Below, in pieces: positions 36,388-45,987 of a stretch of 64,000 nt of DNA. Location: positions 1 through 64,000 of the forward strand of contig JACQEP010000016.1 of the NCBI GenBank assembly GCA_016200485.1, in the 5' to 3' direction. How positions within the stretch are numbered: position 1 is the first letter of the stretch; the number at the start of each line of letters is the position of its first letter. The notes under the pieces were generated by a model. It made no database searches and was not told where the DNA came from. It saw only the letters and a program-made list of their open reading frames with translations. The stretch comes from Gammaproteobacteria bacterium (lineage in GTDB: Bacteria > Pseudomonadota > Gammaproteobacteria > Tenderiales > Tenderiaceae). The position numbers and the translations under genes were made by a program.

Positions 36388-37257
36388 ATGTCCAGGAAAC
36401 ACCCCATCATCGCCGTCACTGGCTCATCAGGCGCCGGCACTTCGACGGTCAAGACCTCCATGGAACACATTTTCCGTCGCGAGGGGATCAAAGCTGCCGT
36501 CATTGAAGGTGACAGCTTCCACCGTTATGACCGCCAGTCCATGAAAAAGGCCGTTGCCGAGGCCCTGACCCATGGCACCACCCTTAGCCATTTCGGCGCT
36601 GATGGCAATATCTTCGACAAACTGGAAGAGCTATTCCGCACCTATGGCGAGACCGGCACTGGTAAGCTGCGCAAGTATCTGCACAACGAAGAAGAGGCCG
36701 CCCCTTACAAACAAGAACCCGGCACCTTCACCCCGTGGGAAGACGTCCCGGCCGGTTCCGACCTGCTGTTCTATGAAGGTCTGCACGGCGGCGTCGTGAC
36801 CGACGATGTCGATGTGGCGCAATGGGTGGACTTGCTGATCGGCGTCGTGCCGATCGTCAACCTGGAGTGGATCCAGAAGATCCATCGCGACAACAAGGAG
36901 CGCGGCTATTCTGCCGAAGCCGTGGTGGAAACCATCCTCCGCCGGATGCCGGATTACGTCAAATTCATCACTCCGCAGTTCTCGCGCACTGACGTCAATT
37001 TCCAGCGCGTACCGATTGTTGACACCTCTAACCCATTCATCGCCCGTGATATTCCGACCCCGGACGAGAGCTTTGTGGTCATCCGCTTCCGTTATCCAAA
37101 GAAGCATGACGTCGCTTATTACCTGCAAATGCTGCACGGCTCCTGGATGTCACGCCCCAACACCTTGGTGGTCCCGGCCGCCAAGATGGGGATGGCGATG
37201 GAAATCATCCTGACGCCGATCGTCCATGACATGATGGAAAAAAAGCGCACTGCCTAA
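36388..37257 (+). CDS. prk: Phosphoribulokinase (PrkB type)
   Basis: 289 residues from ATG 36388, preceded by AAGGAGAGG. P-loop GSSGAGTST is near the N-terminus, EGDSFHRYDR carries ligand-binding residues, and FYEGLHGG and VPIVNLEWIQKIHRD are class I signatures. It phosphorylates ribulose-5-phosphate to RuBP, the RuBisCO substrate. PrkB homologues without RuBisCO also exist in heterotrophs such as E. coli. No cbb genes are visible in the window, so autotrophy is suggested, not shown. A TATAAT at 36246-36251 is a candidate -10 without a clear -35. A strong terminator follows. Confidence 0.92.
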   Translation: MSRKHPIIAVTGSSGAGTSTVKTSMEHIFRREGIKAAVIEGDSFHRYDRQSMKKAVAEALTHGTTLSHFGADGNIFDKLEELFRTYGETGTGKLRKYLHNEEEAAPYKQEPGTFTPWEDVPAGSDLLFYEGLHGGVVTDDVDVAQWVDLLIGVVPIVNLEWIQKIHRDNKERGYSAEAVVETILRRMPDYVKFITPQFSRTDVNFQRVPIVDTSNPFIARDIPTPDESFVVIRFRYPKKHDVAYYLQMLHGSWMSRPNTLVVPAAKMGMAMEIILTPIVHDMMEKKRTA

Positions 37258-37270
37258 ACCAGCGGCAAAC

Positions 37271-37297
37271 AAAGGGCCCCGTGGGGCCCTTTGTTTT
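37271..37297 (+). terminator. Strong terminator after phosphoribulokinase
   Basis: AAAGGGCCCC-GT-GGGGCCCTTT, a perfect 10-bp stem with minimal loop, followed by GTTTT. It separates prk from the envelope operon that starts at 37437. Confidence 0.9.
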
Positions 37298-37436
37298 AGC
37301 GCTGCCCGCTTTACCCGGCAGCCGAATCACGGCACAATGAATATACCGATAAAACAGTATGTTAGTCTGGACGTTGAACTGAACCCGCTGCGGCCATGTC
37401 AGATATTTATCAACTCATGAAACAGACCCGTATCCA

Positions 37437-37970
37437 GTGCGCCTGACACCCACACTTCGTTGCCTGCTTTCCATTACGCTGCTCATCACCGCAAGTGGCG
37501 CCTTGGCCGAGCACGACAATGCGGAATCCGGCAACTATGAATCCCTGGCGACATCGGCCTTAAATTTACGCCGCGATCTGCTTGCAATCGAAGAAACGCT
37601 GCAAGAGCAGGCTTACCCGGATCGCATCGATATCTATCTCGACATGGACAACCTGCCCTATCTCTCCCTGCGCAGTATCAACATCATGCTCGATGACAAA
37701 ATCATCGCCCAGGGAGAACTCAATGATCAACAACGCGCCGCCTTCAATATGGGCGGGATGCAAAAACTCTACTCCGGCCCACTACCGCCGGGACGCCATG
37801 AACTAAAAGCCCTGTTTCGCGGCAACATTGGCCAATCCAATCAACACTCGAAAACATTAGCCTTTGAAAAAAAACCGGGCGTTGACGTCATCAAAATCAC
37901 CATCGCCGACCTGTTGCAACTGCGCCGCCCTGAATTTGTGTTTCGTCACGATCATATCGACACGCCTTAA
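37437..37970 (+). CDS. Periplasmic protein of unknown function, first gene of the ExbBD/TPR operon
   Basis: 177 residues starting with GTG. A signal peptide (CLLSITLLITASGALA|EHDNAE) is followed by a mostly beta domain (RIDIYLDMDNLPYLSLRSINIMLDDKIIAQGEL ... PPGRHELKALFRG). No family is recognised. It ends four bases before the next gene, and all genes to 45928 run the same way with tiny gaps or overlaps, so it is the likely first member of the operon. Confidence 0.7.
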   Translation: MRLTPTLRCLLSITLLITASGALAEHDNAESGNYESLATSALNLRRDLLAIEETLQEQAYPDRIDIYLDMDNLPYLSLRSINIMLDDKIIAQGELNDQQRAAFNMGGMQKLYSGPLPPGRHELKALFRGNIGQSNQHSKTLAFEKKPGVDVIKITIADLLQLRRPEFVFRHDHIDTP

Positions 37971-37973
37971 CCT

Positions 37974-39419
37974 ATGCTGCAACATACAACAGTCTGTCTC
38001 GCGCTTTGCCTGGCCATCCTGCCGGGACTGGGGCTATCAAAAGAAATCGACTTGCGCCGGGCGGACAACGTTGAGCTCGGCAATGCTATCTACACCTTGG
38101 TCAATGGCAATCCGCTCCAGGCCGCAGCACTCCTGGAACTTGCTGATAACCGCAATCGGCTTGGCGACGACAAGGATCTGGCGCGCATGTATCTTGCCGA
38201 CATCTGCGCCGAGCAAGGCCTGCGCACCAAGGCAATGCAGTTGTACCGCGAACTCGGCGAGCGTGGCGCTCACATCGAAATCAAAGATCTTGCATGGCTA
38301 AAACTGGCAAAACTGGCGCTGGAAGACCAGCAATTCGCCGTCGCCAAGCAAGCGATCTATGATGCCGGAAAAACACTCACCAACGAACAGGAAACCGAAC
38401 GCACCCTAATTAATGCCCATATCCTGATGGCGGAAAAACATCCGGAACAGGCAGTGGTATTGGTATCGGAAAACCTGGTCTCGGAAACCCAATGGTCACT
38501 TTATCAACGTTACAACCTGGGTGTGTTGTTGCTAAAACACTTCAAGAACAAACATGGGGCCGTGTTATTGCACAAACTCGGCGAAATGGATGTACGTAAT
38601 AATCCCGAGCGCGCCGCCCTGCGCGATCAGGCCAACCTCAGCCTGGGTTTTACCTTAATTCAACTTGGCAACCCGGTTCGGGCTCGCGAATACCTGAAGA
38701 AGGTTCAACTCAATGGCGCCCTGTCAGAACAGGCATTGCTCGGCATGGGGTGGACATACTCCAGCAGCGGCGACTACGAACGTGCACTGGTCTATTGGCA
38801 AGAGCTACAGCAGCGTCCTCTCACCAACGCCTTTTACTACGAATCGCTGCTGGCGATTCCTTACGCACTCAGCCAGGCCGAGGCATACAAACAGGCAGCG
38901 GAGCGTTATGAATCCGCCATTGACCAATTAAGAAGTGAAATCGTCAAGCTTACTGAGGCGCAAAAGGCCATTCGCGATCATCGCCTGTCCGCCATACTTA
39001 ACGCGCAGCCGGCACATGAAACGGATTGGCTAGGCGGCTGGCAAAAGGGGGTAACACCTGAAAATCATTTCCTGCCACTATTAATGCAGAACATCAAATT
39101 TCAGGGGGCATTGCGCGAACAGCGCTCGCTGCTACTACTACAGACCCAACTGGCGGGTCTTAAGGATACAATCACCCAATTCGAACAACATCCTCAGGCA
39201 AGCCACGTTCGTGCCGAGATTTCCCGCTCACACCTGAATCATCAGACATTAGCCACGTCCATTACCATCGCACTCAATGCTCAGCAAAGCAAGGTCGACA
39301 GCCTGGCGGTCGAGATATTGGACAGCTACAAAACACAACTGGCCAATTATACGCGCCAAGCCCAATTTGGCCTGGCGCAAGTGATTGAACACGCAACTGA
39401 AAAAACAGGGCATCCCTGA
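37974..39419 (+). CDS. TPR-repeat periplasmic protein
   Basis: 481 residues. A signal peptide (TVCLALCLAILPGLGLS) is followed by many helix-turn-helix TPR-like repeats (for example NPVRAREYLKKVQLNGALSEQALLGMGWTYSSSGDYERALVYW). It probably acts as a scaffold in the envelope. Its stop overlaps the ATG of the next TPR gene (ATG at 39419). The context is an ExbBD-powered system. Confidence 0.8.
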   Translation: MLQHTTVCLALCLAILPGLGLSKEIDLRRADNVELGNAIYTLVNGNPLQAAALLELADNRNRLGDDKDLARMYLADICAEQGLRTKAMQLYRELGERGAHIEIKDLAWLKLAKLALEDQQFAVAKQAIYDAGKTLTNEQETERTLINAHILMAEKHPEQAVVLVSENLVSETQWSLYQRYNLGVLLLKHFKNKHGAVLLHKLGEMDVRNNPERAALRDQANLSLGFTLIQLGNPVRAREYLKKVQLNGALSEQALLGMGWTYSSSGDYERALVYWQELQQRPLTNAFYYESLLAIPYALSQAEAYKQAAERYESAIDQLRSEIVKLTEAQKAIRDHRLSAILNAQPAHETDWLGGWQKGVTPENHFLPLLMQNIKFQGALREQRSLLLLQTQLAGLKDTITQFEQHPQASHVRAEISRSHLNHQTLATSITIALNAQQSKVDSLAVEILDSYKTQLANYTRQAQFGLAQVIEHATEKTGHP

Positions 39420-42256
39420 TGGTCTGGCGACGACTGACAATCCCTGCAATGATCGCGGCACTCACGGCTTGTGGCGGACAACCCACCACGACCGAACCGA
39501 CGTTGGACAGTCTCAAGAACACATCCATTCGCATTGAAAAATCGTCTTCAGTCAAGGCCGATGTAGCCAAGGCCATGGACACCTATGAAGACCTTGCCAC
39601 CAACAGTGACGACACGCAGCTGAATGCCAAGGCCATGCATCGCCTGGCAGAACTGGAAATGCAGCAGATTGAACGCCAGCTGGAACAAACCGATTCTGGT
39701 CAGGTGGATGCCAAAAGTTACGACAAAGCCATTTCCTGGTACCAGAAGCTGCTCGCCAATTACCCCAATTATGCCGAACGTGAAAATGTACTTTATCAGC
39801 TGGCCCGTGCCTACGAACACAGCGGCCGTACCGACAAGGCGCTACGTGCCCTTAAAATACTGACCCGCGACTACCCAAAATCGGAACGCGCGCCAGAGGC
39901 AAGTTTCCGCCGGGCGGAAATATTATTCAATCAACAGCAATTTCGTGACGCAGAACTGGCTTACGCCAGTGTAATTACCATCAACCGCAACTCCCAGTTC
40001 TATGAGCAATCGCTTTTCAAATACGGCTGGTCCATCTACAAGCAGGATCGCTGCAATGACTCACTGGACCCGTTTTTTGCACTGCTTGATTTGAAACTTA
40101 ATCGCAATGACATGCCATCTGAAATTGAGTCACTTGACTTCCTCGGCCGAGCCGACAAGGAACTGGTCAATGAGACTTTTCGCGTCATCAATCTTTGCAT
40201 GGCACAACAGCGCGGCGCCATCACCTTAACTGAATATCTACACAACAAACCACCGCGCATCTATGAATTTTTACTCTATTCATCGCTGGCGGAATACTAT
40301 TTAAAGCAAGAGCTTCCCGTTGAATCCGCCAAGACATACAGCGCCTTTACTGATCGTGCCCCATGGCATCCTTATGCCGTCGCATTCCAGGATAGCGCGA
40401 TCAAGGTTTACCACGACAAGGCGCTAACAGACTTGATCATCCCCGCCAAACGAGAATTTGTACGCCGCTATAATGCATTGTTCGACTATTGGGATACGCA
40501 TATTCATAATAATTATTTTGAGCATCTGGTCCGCGCCGACGAGAAAGCCAAAACCTTAATCCGCAGCCAACTGCGCACCCACATGGCCGACCTGGCGGAA
40601 TATCACCATGCCAAGGCGCAAAAATCCAAGATCGTGCTCGACTATCAGGAAGCCGTCTCCTGGTATCGCGCTTATTTGAAAAACTTCCCCGATGGTGAAA
40701 ACGCGCCGCGCATCAACTTCCTGCTTGCCGAGGCATTATTCGAGGACAAACTGTACGCCGACGCAGCGCGCGAGTACGAACGCACCGCTTATGAATACCC
40801 GGAACACCCGCAGGCCGCAGAAGCGGGGTATGCGGCGCTGGTCTCGTATAGCGAACAGGAAAAGCTGCTCAAAGACGAGGAGAAGAGCACCTGGCATCAT
40901 GGCGCCTTACAGAGCGCACTGACTTTTGCCCGCACCTTCCAGCACGACGCGCGCACACCCAAGGTACTGGTCAAGGCCGCCAATGAACTGTATCAGGCAC
41001 GGCGCTATGATGAGGCCGTTATCGCCGCACAAACAGTGCTTGACCGCTATCCAAAAGCCAGTGACGAAACAAAGCGCACGGCACTTACTGTGCTTGCCCA
41101 TACTCAATTTGAAGAAGATCATTATGAAGTAGCCGAACTTTTCTATACCGAACTCAGGGCGCTACTCAAACCCGGCGACGAAATGCTCAAGGAAGTTGAT
41201 GAGCGCCTTGCGGCTTGTATTTACAAACAGGCAGAACACTTCCGCGCCCAGGGCGCACTCACCAGCGCCATTACCGAATTCAAGCGCCTGATTGAAACCG
41301 CACCCAATTCGTCTGTACGGCCCATGGCCGAATTCGATATCGCCACCACCTATATCATTCTCGATGACTGGGAGAAGGCCGCAGACACTCTTGAAGCATT
41401 CAAGAAAAAATATCCCGACCACCAATTACGTGGCGCCGCTGATGAAAAGCTTGCAGTCGCTTATGTTCGCCTGGCAAAACATGCCGAGGCTGCAAAGGCT
41501 TTGGTCGGTCTTGCCAAAAAGGATGAAAACCCGCAAACCCGCCGCGAGGCCATCTGGCAGGCCGCCGAACTCTACGAGAAGAGCAACGACTTGCTTCAGG
41601 CATCGGTCACTTATGTTCAGTACGCGGATCAATTTCCATCGCCACTTGAACCTGCCATTGAAGCGCTTTATCGGGCTGGCAAACTTTATATCAAGCAAGG
41701 CAAGGATTATTACTATCTGGTGCAACTTGAAAAAATTTACGTCGCCGATCACGACGGTGGTAACGAGCGCACCAATCGCACCCGCTTCCTTGCCGCACAA
41801 GCTGCATTTGAACTGGCGGAGCCTCACTTCAAGCGTTATGAAGATGTGCGCCTGGTTGAACCGCTACGCAAGAATATGGAATTGAAACGGCAACTGATGA
41901 AACAGGCATTGGAGGCGTATACCAAGGCCTCTGAAATCGGCGTCGCCGACTACACCACCGCCGCTACCTTCCGCATCGCGGACATGTATGCCGATTTCAG
42001 TCACAAACTGATGGAATCCGACAAGCCAAAGAACTTAAATGACGAGGAAATGGAGCAATACAATCTCATGCTTGAAGAACAGGCGTTTCCGTTTGAGGAA
42101 AAAGCCATAGGCCTGCATCAAACCAACGCCGACCGCATTGCGGGCGGCCTGTATAATGACTGGACCCGCAAGAGCCTGGCAGCACTCGCCAAGCTCGTGC
42201 CGGCACGTTATGGCAAGATGGAACGATATGAACCTGCGATCAATGTCATCCGTTAA
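39419..42256 (+). CDS. Large TPR-repeat lipoprotein
   Basis: 945 residues. Lipoprotein signal at the N-terminus (IPAMIAALTACGG, Cys at about 18), then TPR/Sel1-like repeats over nearly the whole length (for example YPKSERAPEASFRRAEILFNQQQFRDAELAY). Large TPR lipoproteins of this kind accompany ExbBD/AglRQS-type motors in Agl-Glt gliding clusters of myxobacteria and related operons in other Proteobacteria; which component it corresponds to is not clear. It overlaps the genes on both sides. Confidence 0.8.
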   Translation: MVWRRLTIPAMIAALTACGGQPTTTEPTLDSLKNTSIRIEKSSSVKADVAKAMDTYEDLATNSDDTQLNAKAMHRLAELEMQQIERQLEQTDSGQVDAKSYDKAISWYQKLLANYPNYAERENVLYQLARAYEHSGRTDKALRALKILTRDYPKSERAPEASFRRAEILFNQQQFRDAELAYASVITINRNSQFYEQSLFKYGWSIYKQDRCNDSLDPFFALLDLKLNRNDMPSEIESLDFLGRADKELVNETFRVINLCMAQQRGAITLTEYLHNKPPRIYEFLLYSSLAEYYLKQELPVESAKTYSAFTDRAPWHPYAVAFQDSAIKVYHDKALTDLIIPAKREFVRRYNALFDYWDTHIHNNYFEHLVRADEKAKTLIRSQLRTHMADLAEYHHAKAQKSKIVLDYQEAVSWYRAYLKNFPDGENAPRINFLLAEALFEDKLYADAAREYERTAYEYPEHPQAAEAGYAALVSYSEQEKLLKDEEKSTWHHGALQSALTFARTFQHDARTPKVLVKAANELYQARRYDEAVIAAQTVLDRYPKASDETKRTALTVLAHTQFEEDHYEVAELFYTELRALLKPGDEMLKEVDERLAACIYKQAEHFRAQGALTSAITEFKRLIETAPNSSVRPMAEFDIATTYIILDDWEKAADTLEAFKKKYPDHQLRGAADEKLAVAYVRLAKHAEAAKALVGLAKKDENPQTRREAIWQAAELYEKSNDLLQASVTYVQYADQFPSPLEPAIEALYRAGKLYIKQGKDYYYLVQLEKIYVADHDGGNERTNRTRFLAAQAAFELAEPHFKRYEDVRLVEPLRKNMELKRQLMKQALEAYTKASEIGVADYTTAATFRIADMYADFSHKLMESDKPKNLNDEEMEQYNLMLEEQAFPFEEKAIGLHQTNADRIAGGLYNDWTRKSLAALAKLVPARYGKMERYEPAINVIR

Positions 42257-42884
42257 ACGCTTAGCAGGACTGCTGCTCACCGCCGTCCTGCTAAGCGGCT
42301 GTGGCGGCGCGACCGATCCCGTACGTCCGCGCACCGATGCGCCACCACCACCCGCCCCAATCACTGGCGCCAAGGGCGGGGCGGCGGCAACGGCCGCCGC
42401 GTTGGTCGATCCCGCCGCCCAGGCGGATTATGATCGCGCCCTCAAGGCAATGCAGGACCAAAAATTCGGGGACGCCGAGACCATTTTTTTTGAACTGGTC
42501 AAAAACCATCCCGATTATGCCGGCCCCTATGCCAATATCGGCATCCTCTTTAAGCGCAAGGGCAAGAACAACGAAGCCGAACAGGCCTTCAAGAAGTCGT
42601 TGGAGCTTAACAAAGAAAATGCCGATGTTTATAATCATCTGGCCATTTTGTACCGGGATCAGGGCAAATTCGATCTGGCACGCCAAACCTATGAGGCCGG
42701 ACTCCAGATCGCCCCTGCGCATCCGCATTTGAATCTCAACCTGGGGATCTTGCTCGACTTGTATCTTAACCAACCAGAAAAGGCGCTTGGCTATTTTCAG
42801 ACGGCACAGAAACTCAACCCTGACGACAAGCAGATTAAGATATGGCTCGCCGACATTCAAAAACGTCTCATCGCCAAGCACTAA
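42228..42884 (+). CDS. TPR lipoprotein
   Basis: 218 residues from ATG 42228, with GGAAC upstream. Lipobox LLSGC. About four TPR repeats follow (YANIGILFKRKGKNNEAEQAFKKSLELNKENADVYNHLAI and on). It overlaps the preceding gene by 29 bp and the next by 43 bp, so translation is coupled. It resembles PilF/NlpI-like assembly lipoproteins in architecture. Confidence 0.8.
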   Translation: MNLRSMSSVKRLAGLLLTAVLLSGCGGATDPVRPRTDAPPPPAPITGAKGGAAATAAALVDPAAQADYDRALKAMQDQKFGDAETIFFELVKNHPDYAGPYANIGILFKRKGKNNEAEQAFKKSLELNKENADVYNHLAILYRDQGKFDLARQTYEAGLQIAPAHPHLNLNLGILLDLYLNQPEKALGYFQTAQKLNPDDKQIKIWLADIQKRLIAKH

Positions 42885-43168
42885 TTGCAGCATTAGTGTT
42901 CACCGGTATTGGGCTTAAGCCACTGCCCCTCTATGCCGAAGAGATCCAAACCCTCAACGTCGAGGGTATGACCATTTACGGCCAGCGCGAGCTGCCGAAG
43001 GTGATGTACATTGTGCCCTGGAAAAAAATGGACACTGCGGACATTGATAAACCCACGACCGGTAGTTTGGTGGCCGATGTACTCGACCCTCTGAACCCGG
43101 AGTTATTTCAGCGCCAGGTACGCTATCATGACCTGATGCAAAATATGCTTGCCTCGCCCGCGCGTTAA
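42842..43168 (+). CDS. Small exported protein of the ExbBD/TPR operon
   Basis: 108 residues. A signal peptide (ALIAALVFTGIGLKPLPLYA|EE) is followed by NVEGMTIYGQRELPKVMYIVPWKKMD, which looks like a short TonB-dependent-type or beta segment. I do not recognise a named family. It overlaps the preceding TPR gene by 43 bp. Confidence 0.65.
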   Translation: MARRHSKTSHRQALIAALVFTGIGLKPLPLYAEEIQTLNVEGMTIYGQRELPKVMYIVPWKKMDTADIDKPTTGSLVADVLDPLNPELFQRQVRYHDLMQNMLASPAR

Positions 43169-43258
43169 CTTTTTTCCTAAATTCAGACATACCACTCTAA
43201 ACCCATTACACTTGCGATCGATATAATCTCAGCACCCTGTGTTGTTAAGGAGAATCTA

Positions 43259-43912
43259 ATGGAAGCACTGAATGGTCTGGTCCGCTTTTTCCAAAATGGC
43301 GGCTTTTTCATGTATTTGATCCTGCTGGTCACCTCGGTCGGTCTGGCGATTGCGGTGGAGCGTTTCCTCTACCTCAGCCGCGCCAGCGCCAGCAGCCGCA
43401 AGGTTTGGGATGACGTCGTGCCGCTAGTCCAGCGTGGCAACATTGACCAGGCGATGAAGCTGGCCAGCGAATCCAAGGCGGCCATGGGGAACATGCTGGC
43501 CTACGGTCTGGCGCGGGTCAAAAACCGGGCCGAGCACCGCGACGAAATCGAAACCGCGATGGAAGAAGGCCTGATGGAAGTCATCCCCAACCTCGAAAAG
43601 CGCACTCACTACCTGGCCACGCTGGCCAATGTCGCGATGCTGCTCGGACTGCTCGGCACTGTCTCCGGCCTGATCGATGCCTTCGGCGCCGTCGCCCACG
43701 CCGAACCCTCGCAAAAGGCCGAACTGCTCTCCGCCGCGATTGCCGTCGGTATGAACGCGACCGCGTTTGGCCTGGGCGCAGCCATCCCGATGATGCTGAT
43801 CTACTCTTTCCTGCAAAGCAAGACCACCGCGCTGGTGGATAGTCTGGAAATGGCCGCAGTCAAATTCCTCAACATGCTCGACACCGCCAACAAGAGTGGA
43901 AAAGGCGCATGA
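43259..43912 (+). CDS. exbB: MotA/TolQ/ExbB proton-channel family protein
   Basis: 217 residues with three membrane helices (about 15-35, 120-145, 160-185). The signatures are NVAMLLGLLGTVSGLIDAFGAV and ATAFGLGAAIPMMLIYSFL. As the inner-membrane stator pentamer it would use the proton gradient to drive the TonB-like protein at 44900. It is preceded by a 90-bp gap with AAGGAG and a possible TATAAT (43222-43227), so a second promoter may exist here. It overlaps the first exbD by four bases. Confidence 0.92.
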   Translation: MEALNGLVRFFQNGGFFMYLILLVTSVGLAIAVERFLYLSRASASSRKVWDDVVPLVQRGNIDQAMKLASESKAAMGNMLAYGLARVKNRAEHRDEIETAMEEGLMEVIPNLEKRTHYLATLANVAMLLGLLGTVSGLIDAFGAVAHAEPSQKAELLSAAIAVGMNATAFGLGAAIPMMLIYSFLQSKTTALVDSLEMAAVKFLNMLDTANKSGKGA

Positions 43913-44403
43913 GAAGCCGGCTTCGCCGCCGGGGGCATGAAACCCCCGACCTTGAGGTAACGTCATTCATCAACCTCATGGTGGTCCTGGTGACATTCTT
44001 CCTGGGATCGGCGACTTATTTCCAGAACGCCGTGCTGGAACTCAATATCCCGCCTGCGGTTACCGGTGCGGCGAATCCGAGCGAGGCGCTGCAACTGGAA
44101 GTTACCATTCGTCCAGATTCGCTGGATGTCGGCGATCACAAGGGTGGGCTGATCCAACGCATTAAAAACAAAAACGGCACCTATGATTTCAAAGGCCTCA
44201 ACGAAACACTGAAACAAGTCAAAGTGCGTTTCCCCGACAAAAAAGACGCCGTCATTTTGTCCGAACCCAACACCCCGTATCAGGTCCTCGTGAAAACCAT
44301 GGATGCCACGCGTACCTTTGCCGTGGTCTCCGCCGGCTCGGTGCGCTTCGGTGAACTGTTCCCCGACATCTCGCTGGGCGACGCGCCAGGGACTCAACCA
44401 TGA
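43909..44403 (+). CDS. exbD: ExbD/TolR-like protein lacking the transmembrane Asp
   Basis: 164 residues. A short cytoplasmic N-terminus leads to a membrane helix with LEVTSFINLMVVLVTFFLG, then a periplasmic domain. In ExbD/TolR/MotB the helix carries an essential Asp (normally in PFIDVM); here the aligned residue is Asn22. The second ExbD (44400) keeps its Asp. The pair may therefore form an asymmetric heterodimer with one proton-inactive chain. It overlaps exbB and the second exbD by four bases each. Confidence 0.88.
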   Translation: MRSRLRRRGHETPDLEVTSFINLMVVLVTFFLGSATYFQNAVLELNIPPAVTGAANPSEALQLEVTIRPDSLDVGDHKGGLIQRIKNKNGTYDFKGLNETLKQVKVRFPDKKDAVILSEPNTPYQVLVKTMDATRTFAVVSAGSVRFGELFPDISLGDAPGTQP

Positions 44404-44900
44404 AAATGTCGCGTCGCGCCAAGCGCATGCAGCGTCATCACCGGCGCAAGGGACATGCCACCATCAACCTGGTACCGATGATCGACTTGCTGACGGTATT
44501 AGTATTCTTCCTGCTGGTGAATGCTGGCGATGTGCAAAATATGCCCACCACCAAGAGCCTGAAATTACCCGAATCCACCGCCCAAGGCGCGGCCAAGGAA
44601 ACGGTTGTCGTTATGGTCACTGCCCAGGACATCGTCGTCGAGGGGCGCAAGATCGTCACCACCGACGAGGCCATCAATCTACAGAACAGTTTCATTCCGG
44701 CCCTGGTGGAAGAATTGCGCTATCAGGCGCAACGCACCAAGGCGCTGAATAGCAAAACCGCCGTCCCCGACGAGATCACCATCATGGGTGACAAGGCCAT
44801 CCCCTATGTACTCTTGAAAAAGATCATGGTGAGCTGCACCCAGGCGCAATACAACAAAATCTCGCTGGCAGTCTCCCCGCAAACGGTAAAGGCGGAATAA
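44400..44900 (+). CDS. exbD: ExbD/TolR-like protein (Asp intact)
   Basis: 166 residues. A basic N-terminus (RRAKRMQRHHRRKG) is followed by a membrane helix with D29 in INLVPMIDLLTVLVFFLL, the conserved proton-carrying Asp. The periplasmic domain ends at about 165 (KKIMVSCTQAQYNKISLAV). This is the second of two tandem exbD genes, arranged ATGA-to-ATGA, and should be the proton-active partner. Confidence 0.92.
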   Translation: MKMSRRAKRMQRHHRRKGHATINLVPMIDLLTVLVFFLLVNAGDVQNMPTTKSLKLPESTAQGAAKETVVVMVTAQDIVVEGRKIVTTDEAINLQNSFIPALVEELRYQAQRTKALNSKTAVPDEITIMGDKAIPYVLLKKIMVSCTQAQYNKISLAVSPQTVKAE

Positions 44901-45928
44901 TGAGCGCGACGTTAGCGATGACTGCCCCCACCATGCCTTGGACCAGCAACGCTGCGGATGAGCGCCGTTTTCGCATCATCAGCACGGTGTGTATCATTCT
45001 CGCCCTGCTGCTGGGTGTGGCCCTGAATTTGCTCCGTGTCCCACCGCCCCCCGTGCGCGAAGCTGCAATCGTGCCGCCGCATCTGGCGCAGATCATCATG
45101 GAGCGCAAACAAATCGAAATCCCCAAGGTTGAGCTACCACCGGCGCCGGAACTGCCCAAACTTGAGGAGAAAAAGCCGGAGCCTGAAGTCCCCGCGAAAG
45201 AGGTTAAAAAAGAGGAACCAAAACCGGAGGCCAAACCTGAGCCGCAGCAGGCACCGCCTGTTCCAGCCGTTGCCGAACAACCGCAGGCTAGAGTCGAAGC
45301 CGCGCGTAAAAAAGCAGCCGCCAGCGGCGTCCTGGCCATGAGTGACATGCTGGCCGATTTGCGTGACTCTGCACCGGCAACAACCGCGAGCACTAACAAA
45401 CCGGCGCAGGAACTGATCACCAGTGGCCAAAAAGAAAGCGCCAAGGCCACCTCTATTCTGGTGGGCAAAGCCAGCAAAGGCAGCGGCGGCATCGATACGT
45501 CCAAATTTGGCCGCAGTACCGGCAGCGGCGCCGATCTCGGCGGCCGTCAGGTTGCCAGCATCAGCAGCGAAATTGCCAATCAGGAGGCCAGCGGCAGCAG
45601 TGTAGCCAGCGCAAACAAAGCCAAGGGCGAACGCAGCAGCGGCCGTTCGGAAGATGAGATTGCCCGCATCATGCAAGCCAACTACAACGCAATTTATGCC
45701 ATTTATCAACGCGCACTGCGTAGCAACCCGGCATTGCAGGGCAAAATCGTATTCAAGATCGTGATCGACCCCAGCGGCGCCGTCACTGAATGCAGTATTG
45801 TTTCTTCTGAATTGGGCGACGCCGACCTGGAGCGCAAACTGACACTCAAGATCAAGAGCATCAATTTTGGCGCCAAGGATGTTTCAGCCACATCGGTCAA
45901 CTATCCGATGGAACTCTTGCCGAACTAA
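44900..45928 (+). CDS. TonB-like energy transducer with AgmX/PglI-type C-terminal domain
   Basis: 342 residues. One membrane helix (about 26-47, IISTVCIILALLLGVALNLL) is followed by a Pro/Lys/Glu-rich spacer (about 60-125, KKPEPEVPAKEVKKEEPKP), a Gly/Ser-rich region, and a C-terminal domain (about 245-342, RSEDEIARIMQANYNAIYAIYQRALR...PALQGKIVFKIVIDPSGAV). The latter matches the AgmX/PglI C-terminal tail of myxobacterial gliding clusters. The layout is that of TonB: anchor, periplasm-spanning spacer, outer-membrane contact domain. It is the last gene of the operon. Confidence 0.85.
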   Translation: MSATLAMTAPTMPWTSNAADERRFRIISTVCIILALLLGVALNLLRVPPPPVREAAIVPPHLAQIIMERKQIEIPKVELPPAPELPKLEEKKPEPEVPAKEVKKEEPKPEAKPEPQQAPPVPAVAEQPQARVEAARKKAAASGVLAMSDMLADLRDSAPATTASTNKPAQELITSGQKESAKATSILVGKASKGSGGIDTSKFGRSTGSGADLGGRQVASISSEIANQEASGSSVASANKAKGERSSGRSEDEIARIMQANYNAIYAIYQRALRSNPALQGKIVFKIVIDPSGAVTECSIVSSELGDADLERKLTLKIKSINFGAKDVSATSVNYPMELLPN

Positions 45929-45987
45929 TTAATGCGTATTGGTCATTGTCTACGCAAATACGCAAACTGGCCGAAAGCTAGGCGCAA

